64,000 bases of DNA from Manduca sexta (Eukaryota; Arthropoda; Insecta; Lepidoptera; Sphingidae): assembly GCF_014839805.1 (NCBI RefSeq), contig NC_051136.1:248001-312000 (forward strand), read 5' to 3'. The notes beneath the pieces were generated by a model. The model worked only from the letters and a program-made list of their open reading frames with translations. It was not told the DNA's origin and did not search any database. Below, in pieces: positions 23,049 through 34,387 of this stretch (its first letter is position 1; every line of letters begins with the position of its first letter). The position numbers and the translations under genes are program-made.

Positions 23049-23370
23049 AGCGGCGATAGCCCAGTTGGGTGTTGAACGGACTGCCAAGACGAATGTCCGC
23101 AGGTTCAAATCCCAAGGGCACACACCTCTGACTTTTCTAAAAATCATGTGTGTATTCTTTGTGAATTTATCGTTCGCTTTAACGGTGAAGGAAAACATCG
23201 TGAGGAAACCTGCACATCTGAGAAGTTCTCTATAGGAATTTCGAAGGTGTGTGAAGTCTACCAATCCGCACTAGGCCAGCGTGGTGGACTAAGGCCTTAT
23301 CCCTCTCAGTAGTAGAGGAGGCCCGTGCTCAGCAGTGGGTAGGTATATAATACAGGGCTGATATTATATA
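23049..23370 (+). mobile_element. SINE-A, full length
   Basis: Cleanest copy in the window. A box TAGCCCAGTTGG, B box GGTTCAAATCCC at about 23102, body 'aacggtgaaggaaaacatcg', tail 'cagggctgatatta'. Nearly identical in the body to the copies at 10239 and 20989, suggesting recent spread of one subfamily. Confidence 0.92.
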
Positions 23371-23773
23371 TTCGTAGGTTAAAGTATACTGAATTAATGT
23401 ATTAATACATTTTATAGAATGTTATTAAGATTGTAACCCAAAGGATAGTTGAGCCTGTATGATTACTAGTTCATGATTATTATGGGTCGTGATACCTAAT
23501 GTCTTGAGGCGAAGAGAACAGCGCAGTGCCAACTATTTCATTGTATTAATGTCTAGGCTATTACGTTTCATATGCAGACTTTAACACTGAGCGAGACCCT
23601 TGCTTGTTCCAGTAATACCTCGTAAAGAAATTGTAAAGATGACGTTTAGAAAACCACAAGTTCTCTTAAGATTCAGTATTTTTTGATATAATAACTAATA
23701 ATTAAGTCATAGTTCATTTTGTTCAACATACATATTCCATTATCAATGAATTCACTGATGGTGGGATTATTTT
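23371..23773. other. No recognised feature
   Basis: Unique sequence between a SINE-A and a family D copy. Confidence 0.3.
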
Positions 23774-23985
23774 ATATCCGCCCATATAACGAACACGGTG
23801 CAAAGTGGGATAGTACGGTGTTAAAACCCGCCATAGTGGCCCGCGGGAGTCTGTCGCGTTCTACATCAGACTGTGTATATCCGGTTCCAGCAGGCCGGCA
23901 TAATTGTGGCAACTGTCGAGGGGTAATCATCTCTCGCTAGTGGACATTCTATTGGACCCCACTTACTATCAGGTGCAGTTGGGTC
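23774..23985 (-). mobile_element. Family D SINE-like repeat
   Basis: Minus-strand copy: 'tatatccgcccatataacga', 'gtgttaaaacccgccatagt', 'tgtatatccggttccagcag', 'attggaccccacttactatc'. It includes the distal 'gcccatataac' end, so it is one of the longer copies. Confidence 0.8.
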
Positions 23986-25017
23986 ACTTAACGTGCCTGC
24001 ATAGTTTTCAGTGCAAGTGGCTAAGTGGTCCACATCAGGAATGCCTTAATACGCACCCGTTGAGTTCGTGCTTCGAATGTTATACAAAACTGCTCACAGT
24101 AAACAATACAGTTAATTTATGTTGTCGAGATTAAATAGCTATTGTTTACGTTTACGGCATGTATTTATCGAGCTATTTTTGTATGCATTCCATTGTATCG
24201 ATATTATATAACAATATGTATAAGTATGTTAGTGTAGTTTTTGCTTCACCAGATTTTTGATGGCAAAGTTTAAAACCATGGCAGTTTTTATTGGCTTAAA
24301 ACTATGAACTTGTAATTTGCCTGATATATTGAGTTATGAATGGAAACCAGTAACGTATTATCCTTTGTGTTTCTTTTGTTTTTGTTCCACATAAATCTAC
24401 ATTTCTATAACGACGCAAATCATTGCAATGTACATTACATAGGTCTCTGACTTAATACTACAATAGCACTATGTAATTTTTTATTTATGTTGAAAAAACG
24501 ATTTTAAATTTCATATTAGTAAAAGTGTATAAGGCATTCATGGTTTCCTTTATTTATCTTTTGGGATTATAGAACATTTTAATTGAAAATGTTTTAAAAT
24601 CATGTTTAATTTCTACATCAAAATAACATAGAACCTTTTAATAGTGAGCTAGCGAAATGAAGAGTAAAGAAATTATTAATACCAACAATTACACTTAATG
24701 ACTTGGAATTTGTATACGTATCCTGTAAATTCCCTTATGTTACATAAAGCTACAGTTTAACTAATTTGGGATTAGACGGGATTAGTCCAGTTTTCCTAAC
24801 TAAATACTCCGTAAATGTTTGCGTACCTGCACGGTCGGACCATCTAAATTTGGAGGTACTAACGGGCTTTAACCTCGCTTGCCAAATGTCGGTTGGTTTT
24901 GTTAATCTCAAAAAGGCTTGGCAATAAAAAGGGGTTGACCAAAACTTCGGAATATTTAATTATTTTATTTTATTTTTATTTATTGGAAACAAACAATTGT
25001 ATATTACAATTATAAGT
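23986..25017. other. 1-kb unassigned stretch
   Basis: AT-rich; a slightly GC-richer part at 24810-24930 has no supported frame. Confidence 0.35.
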
Positions 25018-25331
25018 AATAATATCAGCCCTGTATTGTTTACTGTCCCACTGCTGGGCACGGGCCTACTCTGCTACTGAGAGGGATTAGGCCTTAGTCC
25101 ATCACGATGGTCTAGTGCGGAATGGTAGACTTTACACACCCTCAAAATTCCTAAAGAGAACTTCTCGGGTACACAGGTTTCTTCACGATGTTTTCCTTTA
25201 CCGTTAAAGCAATCGATAATTCACAAAGAATACACATCATTTTATAAAAGTCAGAGGTGTGTGCTCTTGGGATTTGAACCCGCGGACATTCGTCTCGGCA
25301 TTCGGTTCTACAAGTAACTAGGCTATCGCCT
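25018..25331 (-). mobile_element. SINE-A, full length
   Basis: Tail 'aatatcagccctgtattg' at the left, body with 'cccactgctgggcacgggcc', head at the right with B box GGGATTTGAACC read in reverse and 'aactaggctatcgcc'. It carries the 'ctcaaaattcct' variant, i.e. the older subfamily. Confidence 0.88.
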
Positions 25332-25552
25332 AATACACAATTAACAAGATTTACCACGGATTTATTTAAGAAGGATTAGGTACAATAATACAGTGGGTGT
25401 TACAACATGGTGTTTACGTTATACAAACAGAAACTTATTAATAATAAACTTATACATTTTTTAAGTTATTTTTTTTTTGTAAAAACATTGATGTAGATAA
25501 TATGAATGAATGAATGTAGATAGTGAAAATAACAATATTTAATGCGTTTTTT

Positions 25553-25670
25553 GAGTTTATTAGTTCATTTTATAGTTTTTTATTAATTTTCCGTCCATAT
25601 TATGTAAATAGAGTTTATTAGTTCATCTTATAATTTTATATTATTATTTCGCGTGCATATCACGTAAATA
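25553..25670. repeat. Two-copy tandem duplication, unit 58-60 bp
   Basis: Both units open GAGTTTATTAGTTCAT and close with 'catat.a.gtaaata' (25553-25610 and 25611-25670), with about a fifth of the positions changed. Confidence 0.8.
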
Positions 25671-26772
25671 AAAATACCTGAGAGTTTTATCGTTGCTCGC
25701 GTTAATTAAAAACAAAATAACGCGCTTCCTTAATGATTCAAATATTTTCAGTTCATTTGCATTCAATAAACAATTCCGGACGTAATCTAAAAGGTTTGCT
25801 TTACATTTTTCAAATTAATTCCACCACAAGGACTGCTTCTTTGCAGTTACGGGAAAAAACCGAACCAACAAGTCATTTCCGCTTTTCATTTTTGCCGTTT
25901 ATAATGGAAAACGTTTGTAGTTTTTCCAGTATATTTTTTTTCACACACTGAATCCCGATGAATATTTATTTGTAATTTTTTTTTTACTTGGTATGGTGAT
26001 GAATGATGAATTATGTTTGCGTTGTTATTATATACTTGAAAATAATAATAGGATCAAAATATCAGTGCAGTTCAATATAGATCTTATTATGTTGTTCTTT
26101 ACGCATGATAATATATTTTAATAATTTCTTATAAAACGAATGATTAGGTTTTCTAACACACTGTATTTTAGATTCTATTCCAATGAATAGAAATATCAAA
26201 GTCAAAATATCTGTAACTGCACGAACCTGTCTCTAGTCAGCAGTAGTGTTGATACAGATCTCCAATGACACTTGTTTAGTGCGAAGTCCATTCGGAACGT
26301 TTCGAGAGCGTTACGTGCTCGTCACGGAGTCGGAGTCGTGTCGAGTTAGCAAAGGGATGTTCGAAATGTAAATCTTAAATGTAGGTAGCTTAGATTTAAG
26401 TCTTTTTGGTATTATTGAAATCAATAATACTAAGTTGGTATACCATATATGAAAATATAAACAAATATCTTAATTAATACATATTTTTTATTTCTGTTTC
26501 CTTCATTATAAGTACTTTTTATTTATTTCCTTTCACTTATTTTTTTATTTATTGAACTTTATTGCGTATGTTTTTAACTCTTTATCGATTGACGAGTTTT
26601 GTACTGTTTGACCATTAACTTTGCTTAATAGTAGGATATTTTCAACATTAGGGCAACAAACTCTTACAAACTAATAGCCATTATTCCAAGCCGCGTTTAG
26701 GGAATAAGCAACTGTCAGTCATTCAGCTATTTTTAGTTCGCTGCGATTGCAAATAACTCCAAACAGGATAGT
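25671..26772. other. Unassigned; one small hairpin, one CpG patch
   Basis: A perfect 10-bp stem GTATTATTGA / TCAATAATAC with a 2-base loop lies at 26409-26430. Bases 26300-26350 are CpG-rich. The 72-codon frame at 25733-25951 is unrecognised. Confidence 0.35.
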
Positions 26773-26900
26773 ACCAGTACTCAATATGGCTACCCTGATC
26801 GCTTTGAAGTTATCTGGGAACAATTTTAGGTACCTACTACTTAATACGACTACTCTGACTTGATCAGTTTTAAATTATTTGGGTACAATTTTGTAGGTAC
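26773..26900. repeat. Two-copy tandem duplication, unit about 64 bp
   Basis: Units 26773-26836 and 26837-26900 share '.tac..aata.g.ctac.ctga', 'ggg.acaattttaggtac' (second: ttgtaggtac). The second unit runs straight into the CA tract of SINE-B. Confidence 0.7.
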
Positions 26901-27157
26901 GTACACACACACACATAACATCACGCATTTATCCCCGAAGGGGTATGTAGCGGCAACCAAGGCACCCACTTTTCGCCAAGTGTGTTCCGTCCCATGATGT
27001 GATACGGGGGCGAGCCTATCGCCATATTGGGCACATTTTTCAGACTGATACTGAGCAGAAAAACCCAAATATCACTTTGCCCGACCAGGCATTCGAATTC
27101 AGGACCTCAGAGCGCTATCGTACTGCGCATGCAATACAACTACGTCACCAAGGCAGT
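26898..27157 (-). mobile_element. SINE-B, full length
   Basis: (CA)n tail at 26903-26914, 'atttatccccgaaggggta', 'ccatgatgtgatacgggggc', 'ccagactgata' (as ttcagactgata), and a reverse head with GCATTCGAATTC for the B box and 'aaggcagt' at the end. Confidence 0.9.
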
Positions 27158-27715
27158 CAATACATACTTATTTTAGGAAATAAGGGGTGAAAAATGAATG
27201 AAATACCCAACTGTGCCACCTAACTTTCATCGAGTCCTGCCGGTGTTACTTGCTGTCATTTAAATTCTAAAACAAAACTATTTCCGTCTTCAATTACTTC
27301 CCATTCCAGTTAATCTTTCAAATGTCGATTATCTGGCATTAAGGAAACTTTGTTTACGTTTACTTCTGTACTATAAATAGTGAGGTCATCGTCCTTGCCT
27401 TCAATGAACAATAGTAATAGAGTTTTAATGTTAATGTAATGTTTGCATACTAAGGGCTGACTATTTAGGAACTACTGGGCATAAATCAGTTAGATTTATG
27501 CTATGCTAGCAGCTGGCATATACAGCTGTTGTTAGGCCCTAATTTGAATTATTGCTTTTTGAGGTAAAGTTTGACAAAAAAATACACCATTTAGGTGTAC
27601 ACTATTAAATGAACATTATATTTCCTAAACATAATTTATTATGGGAATAGATAAAATCGGTTTAAAAATTACATATTTGATACCAGTAATAGCCAATAGG
27701 ATTGTTTTTATTCGG
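27158..27715. other. No recognised feature
   Basis: Unique AT-rich sequence. Confidence 0.35.
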
Positions 27716-27965
27716 GCACTGCAAAAACCAATGTACCTGGTGATAAGTGGAGTGGGATCCAATATATTATCAACTGACGGGAGATGATCACCCCTCAACA
27801 GTCGACACAATTGGTTCGACTTGTTGGAACTCGATATACACATTACACAGGCTGATTCCGGAGCGCGAAACACGTACATAGGCCACTCTAGCGGGTTTTA
27901 ACATCTTGTGTACCGTGGTTACTATGCGGTTGGATATAAAATATATCCTACCACCACAAAAAAAA
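27716..27965 (+). mobile_element. Family D SINE-like repeat with A tail
   Basis: Module 'gtacctggtgataagtggag', 'caacagtcgacacaattggt', 'gatatacacattacacaggc', 'gcgggttttaacatcttgtg', 'tatgcggttggatataaaat', ending at an A run (about 27958-27966). The A run suggests this is the true 3' end and that D moves by retroposition. Confidence 0.8.
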
Positions 27966-29044
27966 ATCTATCTAAGTCGAAAATTGATGCAAAATATAGT
28001 ATAATATAGTTTTAAATTTTGACTATTAGTATGAGTAGTAGATTCTGATGTGGTTAAAATCACATGTAAATAGATACATATTTTCTATAAGACACTTGGT
28101 ACGAGTACATAAAATGCAAAACATCTGTAGGTCACACAAGTCATGTATTTTTTCTTGCGATCAAAGAACGCGATGTGTCTGTTTACGGAAATCTATACGG
28201 ATACGAAATGAGCATATTAAGATAGATTAGATGCTTTATATGGGTCGCTAGTTAGAGAAAATATAATATTGACTTGTCTGGACTATTTCATTCACGAATG
28301 TACTCTTGTATGTTCGTTGCATAAGTTTCGGTATCAAGTGATATACAGTGTTTTGTTTCAAGACAGTGAGTATTAAACCTTATTTAGATAGAGCAATGAT
28401 TCTTATCAATAATTTTTTCGAATATATTTCAAAGACTTATATACGTCAACGCGAGTGAGAATTGTCTCGGCATTGCGTCAAGGGCTGCTTTTTAAACAAT
28501 CATTGCGTACGATTATTGCTGGCAATAATTGATTCGTCTAAACAAGGCTTTAGTTTGGATAAAAAAAAAATCTCATCATTCGGTATATAAAAAATGACAA
28601 GCGTTCTTCCCGTCTATTCGTTCTTTTTTATTGTGATATCTAAGCTCATACCTTCATACCTGGACGGTTAGGCACAAGGACAATTAGTGGATTCACATTT
28701 CCTGAGCCTCAGGAATAGGCAGAGCATATCAGTGCTACGCTATCTTTATGATTAATTTATAAAATTGATTCTACAGATTTATTTAAAGAACTTTATTGGA
28801 AGCTACTTTTACTGGCACTCTAGCATTACGATATTCTCCGACTGAGCCGGCTATCCGCATCTATTCCAAAGGATTTTCGTATGCAAAGCAACACTTATAG
28901 TTGGTATTTCGGTTCAGCGTGCAAGCGGCGATAAGTCGCGTCTCGTATGTAAACACACATACGTGGGATTTCATAAAACAACGGCTGTATTTAAATGGCC
29001 GAGACGTGTTTTGCGCTAGCGAATCGATGCGTATTGTATTGTTT
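27966..29044. other. Unassigned stretch
   Basis: The ATG frame at 28048-28230 is unrecognised. Bases 28900-29000 are CpG-richer (gcaagcggcgataagtcgcg) next to the family C copy. Confidence 0.35.
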
Positions 29045-29184
29045 TGCCGTCTCACCGGACTATGAGAGTGAAAGAACAGAGACTGCACCTGTGTATTGCG
29101 CACACACTTGTGCACTACAATATCTCCTGCGTACCTGGTTGATCCCGTTGGGATTGGCCGCCGTAGCTGGAATTCGGCTAGGAT
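29045..29184 (-). mobile_element. Family C repeat, 5' part
   Basis: The reverse complement reads 'ccagctacggcggccaatcc', 'agtgcacaagtgtgtgcgca', 'tctttcactctcatagtccg', matching the first half of the copy at 19541. The tRNA-like half is absent. Confidence 0.8.
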
Positions 29185-30419
29185 GGATTCATTAATTCAT
29201 ATTGCAACGGCCTCTATTGATATTTAACCGTAATATTTTGCATGAGAGTGTAAGAAATAAATTTTAAGAGATATTTAAAATATCCTTTGTTGTTTAATCA
29301 TGTTATTGAACTGAAATTTACAAGTCTAGAGCCATTGTTTTAAGCTGTGCGTAATTTGTCGGCCTGTTTTTAAATTTTTCGGGGCTGATTTTAGTCATCA
29401 ATATAAAAGTTCTCCAACAAATAAATTACAACCTGGTTGAATAGAAAAGTTAAGTTAATCAATTTCCTGTATAAAAGGGTATTTTTGTATTAATTTATCC
29501 CTTGGATAACTTCTGACCAAAGCAATAAAAAAATCCTATAGCCATTTTTTTTTGCGCCAATCCGAAGCCACCTCTGTGGCTTGTCACCCTTGTTTCCGAA
29601 ACAATGGATATCGCGTCGCTTTTCGTGCCTATGTTCGGACCAAAAATATTGGGGCCAGCCATAAATCTGTTACAATTTTACTGGAGTTTATTCGAAAGAT
29701 TTTTTCGAGCCGACTGGATGCACTTGCGGTCGCTATGCGGTTGTCCATGGACGTGGTAAAGGCAAATAATATTTATCTAAATATTAAATATTTATCGTAA
29801 CAAATATAGTATTTTATTTTATTAACATTAGAGAAACAAACAGAACAATATTTATCATAAAGTTGAAAATCAAATTAGTACTTATTATGCGAAAAAACTG
29901 AACAAGCGATAAGAACATTAATTCATACACATAAATTAAAAGTGCGTAAAGACCGTCTCTTTTTCTATCACGGCTACACTGTAACCGATTTTTATAAAAA
30001 TTGGCATGGAGAAACACATTTTATCCTAACAAAGACTATAGTACAGGATTTGTAACAAATATAAAAATATTTGTCACAAATTGTCCATACTAGAAAGCTA
30101 TAACAATTTTAAAACTACAAACAAAATAGTCGGTGATTACAATTGGACACGTAATTTGCGATAAAAGGACTTAAAAAAGTTGTCGAGTGAGGTCGAAACT
30201 GTGACCCCATTAAGTCACTGAAACTGACCCCTGGCTTATCGCATGCGGGTTTGCCTAAGCCTCTGTGAAACTACAAAGTCATTCGTCTAGTATTACATTT
30301 GTTCGCTTTGTACTTTATGGAGCCTTGCCTTTATTATTTATCTTTTTGGGAGATCGCGGCTTTGCTATAGGACGTAATCTTTATAAGGTATTGATATACA
30401 TTTTACATAATGATTTCTT
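29185..30419. other. Unassigned; moderately GC-rich open frame at 29552-29800
   Basis: The 82-codon frame (+) runs through sequence richer in GC than its surroundings and codes a mix of Arg, Ala and Val with no motif I know. It could be an old transposon remnant; evidence for a gene is lacking. Confidence 0.3.
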
Positions 30420-30575
30420 ATGTTTACGCGATTTAAACATTAAAATAAAACTGTTTTTGGAATTTCTCGCGGTTTTTAATATTATTATTTTCCCCCGACG
30501 TTCTTTACAGCCGCGAGACGGCCAAGTCGCTGGCGTGATGTTAAACGTCACTACTGTTCGTAACATAGGAAGAAA
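30420..30575 (+). repeat. Family G repeat, long single-arm copy
   Basis: 'catta aaataaaactgtttttgg'-type start, then 'tctcgcggtttttaatatta', 'ttttcccccgacgttcttta', 'cagccgcgagacggccaagt', 'gctggcgtgatgttaaacgt', 'cactactgttcgtaac'. It extends beyond the arm found at 7807, giving more of the parent repeat. Confidence 0.7.
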
Positions 30576-30689
30576 ATATTGATCAATCAACGAAGTTCAT
30601 AGGTATTGTTAGCACTTTCAGCAACTATTAGTTTCATAGTAGTGTAGTTACTTGTCAACAAGTTGACAGCGTCTGACACATTTTTTTTT

Positions 30690-31122
30690 AAATTGGCAAG
30701 GCATTTTCACCTCACTGCACCTGATGTTAAGTGCAGTAGGGTAATAGAGTGGCGACTGATGAGAGACGATTACTCCTCGCCAGTCGCCACAATTATGCCG
30801 TCCATACTTCTACTTCTTTTACTGGTGGTAGGTCTCTCAAATGTGAGAGTCCGCCTGGGTAGATACCACAATATCACCGCAATGTCTATTTCTGCCGCCA
30901 AGCAGCAGTGTGTAGTCACTGTTGTGTTCCATTTTTCGGGTTTGAAGGACATTGTAGCCAGTGTAACTACTGAACATAATGAGACTTAACATGGCGAGCG
31001 CAGTGGAATACCAAACAATACTTTGTAATTTAAGGGTGTTGGATGCTGTTATTCTGTTTATGGGCGGTCGTATCGCTTACCATTAGGCGAACGGCAAACT
31101 CGTCTCGTCATTAAAAAAAAAC
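30690..31122 (+). mobile_element. Family E retroposon with a family D 5' module
   Basis: Starts with 'cactgcacctgatgttaagt' ... 'cgccagtcgccacaattatg' (shared with family D), then at about 30820 the E sequence 'actggtggtaggtctctcaa', 'caagcagcagtgtgtagtca', and the tail 'gggcggtcgtatcgcttacc' with A9 at 31113-31122. Longest E copy in the window; the 108-codon frame across it is incidental. Confidence 0.85.
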
Positions 31123-31689
31123 TCATCGTTCTAATCTCCATTACGAGTAAATTCGAGTTTTTTAACTCATCTAAAAGTTATTCCACGCTCGTAAAAGTAA
31201 TAATAAATGGGTGAAAGTTCAATATGTAACACATGAGACGGCCATTGACAAGCAAAAGGTGGCGTCATAAATCTAGCCACTTAATGCCTGGGTCTACAAC
31301 TCTTACGAGTTTAGTACATAGAATACGGCCATTTTGAGAAATTATTAAAAAAATCTTCCAGACAATTTTTCAGGGTAGTAACGTAAAAAAATATGATATA
31401 TACTGGCTGGTCAATTGACAATTTAAACAATATTGTATGGGATTTTCTAAAACTATTTGTATGGACTTGATTTATAAGAGGTTTACGTCAAACAAGCCAA
31501 GAGTCTAATCTTATTAATTTATTTCTTTATCAATTTAGTATCACAAATGGTTACAGTAGAAATACGGACAGTCGTTTGCGTGAAAGAAATGGAATCAAAC
31601 AAAATAATAATAAAAAAATAAAAAACAATTACTTATAAACTACTTTTAAGTTTCATTAAAAAATAACCCAAATCATTGAATTACATATT
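31123..31689. other. No recognised feature
   Basis: AT-rich with A runs. Confidence 0.35.
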
Positions 31690-32080
31690 GTGATTCACCG
31701 ACCTCGTAATGAACCCAGTCGATTCCAGTCCGAGACCCATATACGCTGCCACTTAACTAAAGACGCAGAAGTATGCCTCCATTGTCTTTTTTTCGCGGTG
31801 GAAAAAGCGTTGTCTCTACCACCACATGGAAGGTCAGTGGAATGGTTATGTTGGTTTCACTGGTCTTACGGCCCAACGACGACGCTTGGGAGTATAACAA
31901 CATCCGAGCGAGCATTGGATCGAGTGCCTAACCCTGTATACCCTACACCGGCATACCAATCAAAACCCGCGGTGGCCTTCTTCGGCGCATACGGGACGGC
32001 CCAGGGTATCTTGTTGCACTAAGATAGCTGCTCGGAACCGTCCTAGAGAGGTATGCCTCCATACTGAATAACTGAATCGA
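31690..32080 (+). other. GC-richer segment with a 110-codon unassigned frame
   Basis: The frame 31690-32022 has Pro/Ser/Thr-rich middle and no recognised domain. GC is clearly above the flanks and there is an inner repeat of 'gaggtatgcctccat' with 'gaagtatgcctccat' (about 32048 and 31769). It may be a decayed mobile element that I cannot name. Confidence 0.35.
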
Positions 32081-32545
32081 ATCTAAAAAACATTAACTTC
32101 ATGCTATCACTGTCATCCATTAGAATTCGACAAAGACAGTATTATGATTCAAATATATTTAGCGTTAATTATATTTCAGTCAGGATTTATGTGTTTCCTT
32201 TCTAACATATTTCCTTTCCAGTGTCCAAGTGTAGTTGCAAAATTTCTAGGCATCTTTCTAGGCATTCTGATGGCAAAAGATTAGCTAAATTTATATCCAA
32301 ATGACAGTAAAGATGGATGCCTTGTAGCTCAGTCAGACGATATTCGACCTTACGCTTAAAGTTGTGCCTATAAATTCCGGCACCATGAATGGGTTTTGCG
32401 ATTGGCCAATAGTTAACTTCGACGGGTATTTCACGTATACAAGTTTAAGTGAGTTATTGGATTTGTTTGGGACATAACTCTTTGTTATAGGGTTTTGGTG
32501 ACGTCGGTGGGTAAACAAGTAAATAAATAAATACATTGTAATAAG
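32081..32545. other. No recognised feature
   Basis: AT-rich lead-in to the DNA transposon. Confidence 0.35.
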
Positions 32546-33558
32546 TAAGGTGCGTTGGGGTAAAATCGGACGCTTTTTCGACGTGTTAAACAGTCTTCTC
32601 GAATTATTTTTTTACAATAATTCTATAAGAGCTATCATAATGAATCATTAACTTAGCTATATGTTATTAAATATACTAAATGGTATATATTTTTTCAATA
32701 CCTTATATATAACAGTTAATGTTTTATAGGGCTTTAAAAAGTACCATACTTTTAGAAATGTGTGAGAAAGATAGGACCTTCACAGGTATAGTTCGGACTA
32801 CTATCTAAAATCGTCTATGATACAGGGATTCTAAAAATCCATAAAAAGAGCATATTCTGATCTAGATATTCATTTATAAACATTCAAAAAAATTATAAAT
32901 TTCGTAAGATATTTTTAGAAGCGAACTTTGTTTTTAATAGTTCTAGGCATACGATCATACCCCACATAAGTGACACTGTCGATATTTTTAAAAGTATTCG
33001 AAGAAATAGTACAGACACGTGTAAATAAACAATAAATTAACCAAATCGACCATTCATCTGAGCTAAAAAATACACAATTACTGAGTTCAGACGTTTTCGT
33101 GTATAAATTTTGATAAAAACTTGCAATATTTTACAAGTGCTAGATCGAACGATTTTTATCCGTTCTTTAACGACAAATAATTGTATGGGTAAAGATCGGA
33201 TCTCGGGGAATATACGTGTTTCGACAAATTTCAATAAACAAGTCACAAGATTTATTTCCTTTATGATAGTATATACCTAGAAAATTAATTGAAAACAGTA
33301 AATACTCAATTAAAATTAGGCAAATTCTTGCATGGGGTTAATCCGGATCTGCCAGGGAACGACAAAACATCGATATTCTGTTTGTTAGCACCGTAAACAT
33401 TATTTACTGGACGGATTCAATCATGTGAACTAGTGGAACGTAGGGTACAAGATGGGGTCGCAGGTAGTGTTGTCCGAAAACAAAAATTATAACACAGTTA
33501 CGAGTTATTTGATTTATACGATGTTATACCTCCTACGATCTTACCCCAACGCGCCTTA
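32546..33558. mobile_element. About 1-kb non-autonomous DNA transposon with GGGGTAARATCG ends
   Basis: Left end AGGTGCGTTGGGGTAAAATC (32548 on); right end, reverse-complemented, AGGCGCGTTGGGGTAAGATC (ending 33556). TA flanks both ends, consistent with a TA target site. Internal echoes of the end motif occur at 32956 (taccccacata), 33187 (gggtaaagatcgga) and 33333 (ggggttaatccgga). No transposase frame is present (longest is 70 codons), so it depends on a partner in trans. Confidence 0.85.
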
Positions 33559-34189
33559 TAGAACGTAAATGATATGACATAGATTGAACAATCGTTTTTA
33601 ATAGTAACATTTGTTTTGTGTTTATATTTTTTAATCATCTATATATGAGTATTAATGATATGTAGGTATTAGCGAAGATTTTTTAGTAAACCCTTTTTTT
33701 TCGAAAATAATACAGTTATTTGTTTTATGATTTTTTTATTATAGAAGGTGTATATTTCAAGCATACAAATGTATTCTTTATAAAGAAAAAAACATTTCGA
33801 AAATCTAACCCACGTCATCAAATTCCCATTTCTCTTCCGCGAGATCATAATGATATGATGACTGGGTAAGATGCATTTCATTTCTTATATTTTGAGTCTA
33901 TGGGCACTACATGAATTCTGATTTACTGTTTCGTAATTATTAAAGAATAATTTTGATCTATGATATGTTGGTGGGAAGTTAGCAGATATATTTGGTCGAA
34001 CTTGATAGCAAGCATCGTTCATAGGATGAAAAATTTTACAAAGTGGTTTAATAAAAAAAAAAAGAAAAAGAATATATTATTGAACACAAACAGTATGTTA
34101 TATACACGTTACATGTACATAGTAACATAACAAAACAAAACATAAAACTAGAAATATAAATTATACCTATTGTGCCAACAATGCCTCAT
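33559..34189. other. No recognised feature
   Basis: Strongly AT-rich. An A-rich run at 34052-34070 may be the reverse poly-A-like end of the RTE-linked segment to its right. Confidence 0.35.
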
Positions 34190-34294
34190 TCAGCTTCTTG
34201 CTGCAGCACACGCGTGATACCACAAAAGAATGGCCTGCATAATTCTAGCGACCGGTGCGAGACGCAATAATTCTTGTTCTAAATCATTTCGACA
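34190..34294 (-). other. Short open frame directly after the RTE stop codons
   Basis: 34 codons (34190-34291) in frame with the RTE fragment but beyond its double stop. It encodes an Ala/Leu-rich peptide (LAPVARIMQAILLWYHACAA in the middle). A second frame (NKNYCVSH...) is also open, so low stop density from higher GC explains part of this. It could be RTE 3' UTR, a neighbouring element or a remnant exon. Confidence 0.25.
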
Positions 34295-34360
34295 TCATCA
34301 GCCGTAAGATGTTGACTCGACATAGGCTCCCCTTAAAGATTTAACCAATGCAACGCAACC
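34295..34360 (-). pseudogene. C-terminal end of an RTE-type LINE ORF2
   Basis: The minus strand encodes ...ALVKSLRGAYVESTSYG followed by TGA TGA. The known end of many insect RTE ORF2 proteins is close to SLGEAYVQQWTSYG with tandem TGA codons (from memory). Only about 20 codons remain; the reverse transcriptase and endonuclease domains are gone, the usual result of 5' truncation. Confidence 0.6.
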
Positions 34361-34387
34361 TTTATAAGGTCGACTTTATTTAATCTA

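Noticed and set aside
26903..26914. (CA)n tract as a stand-alone microsatellite or Z-DNA site (also 45313, 52556)
   Set aside because: Each sits at the same place at the end of a SINE-B copy, so it is the SINE's own (TG)n tail.
30663..30989. 108-codon frame and its minus-strand partner
   Set aside because: Both lie within the family E/D retroposon and have no protein motif.
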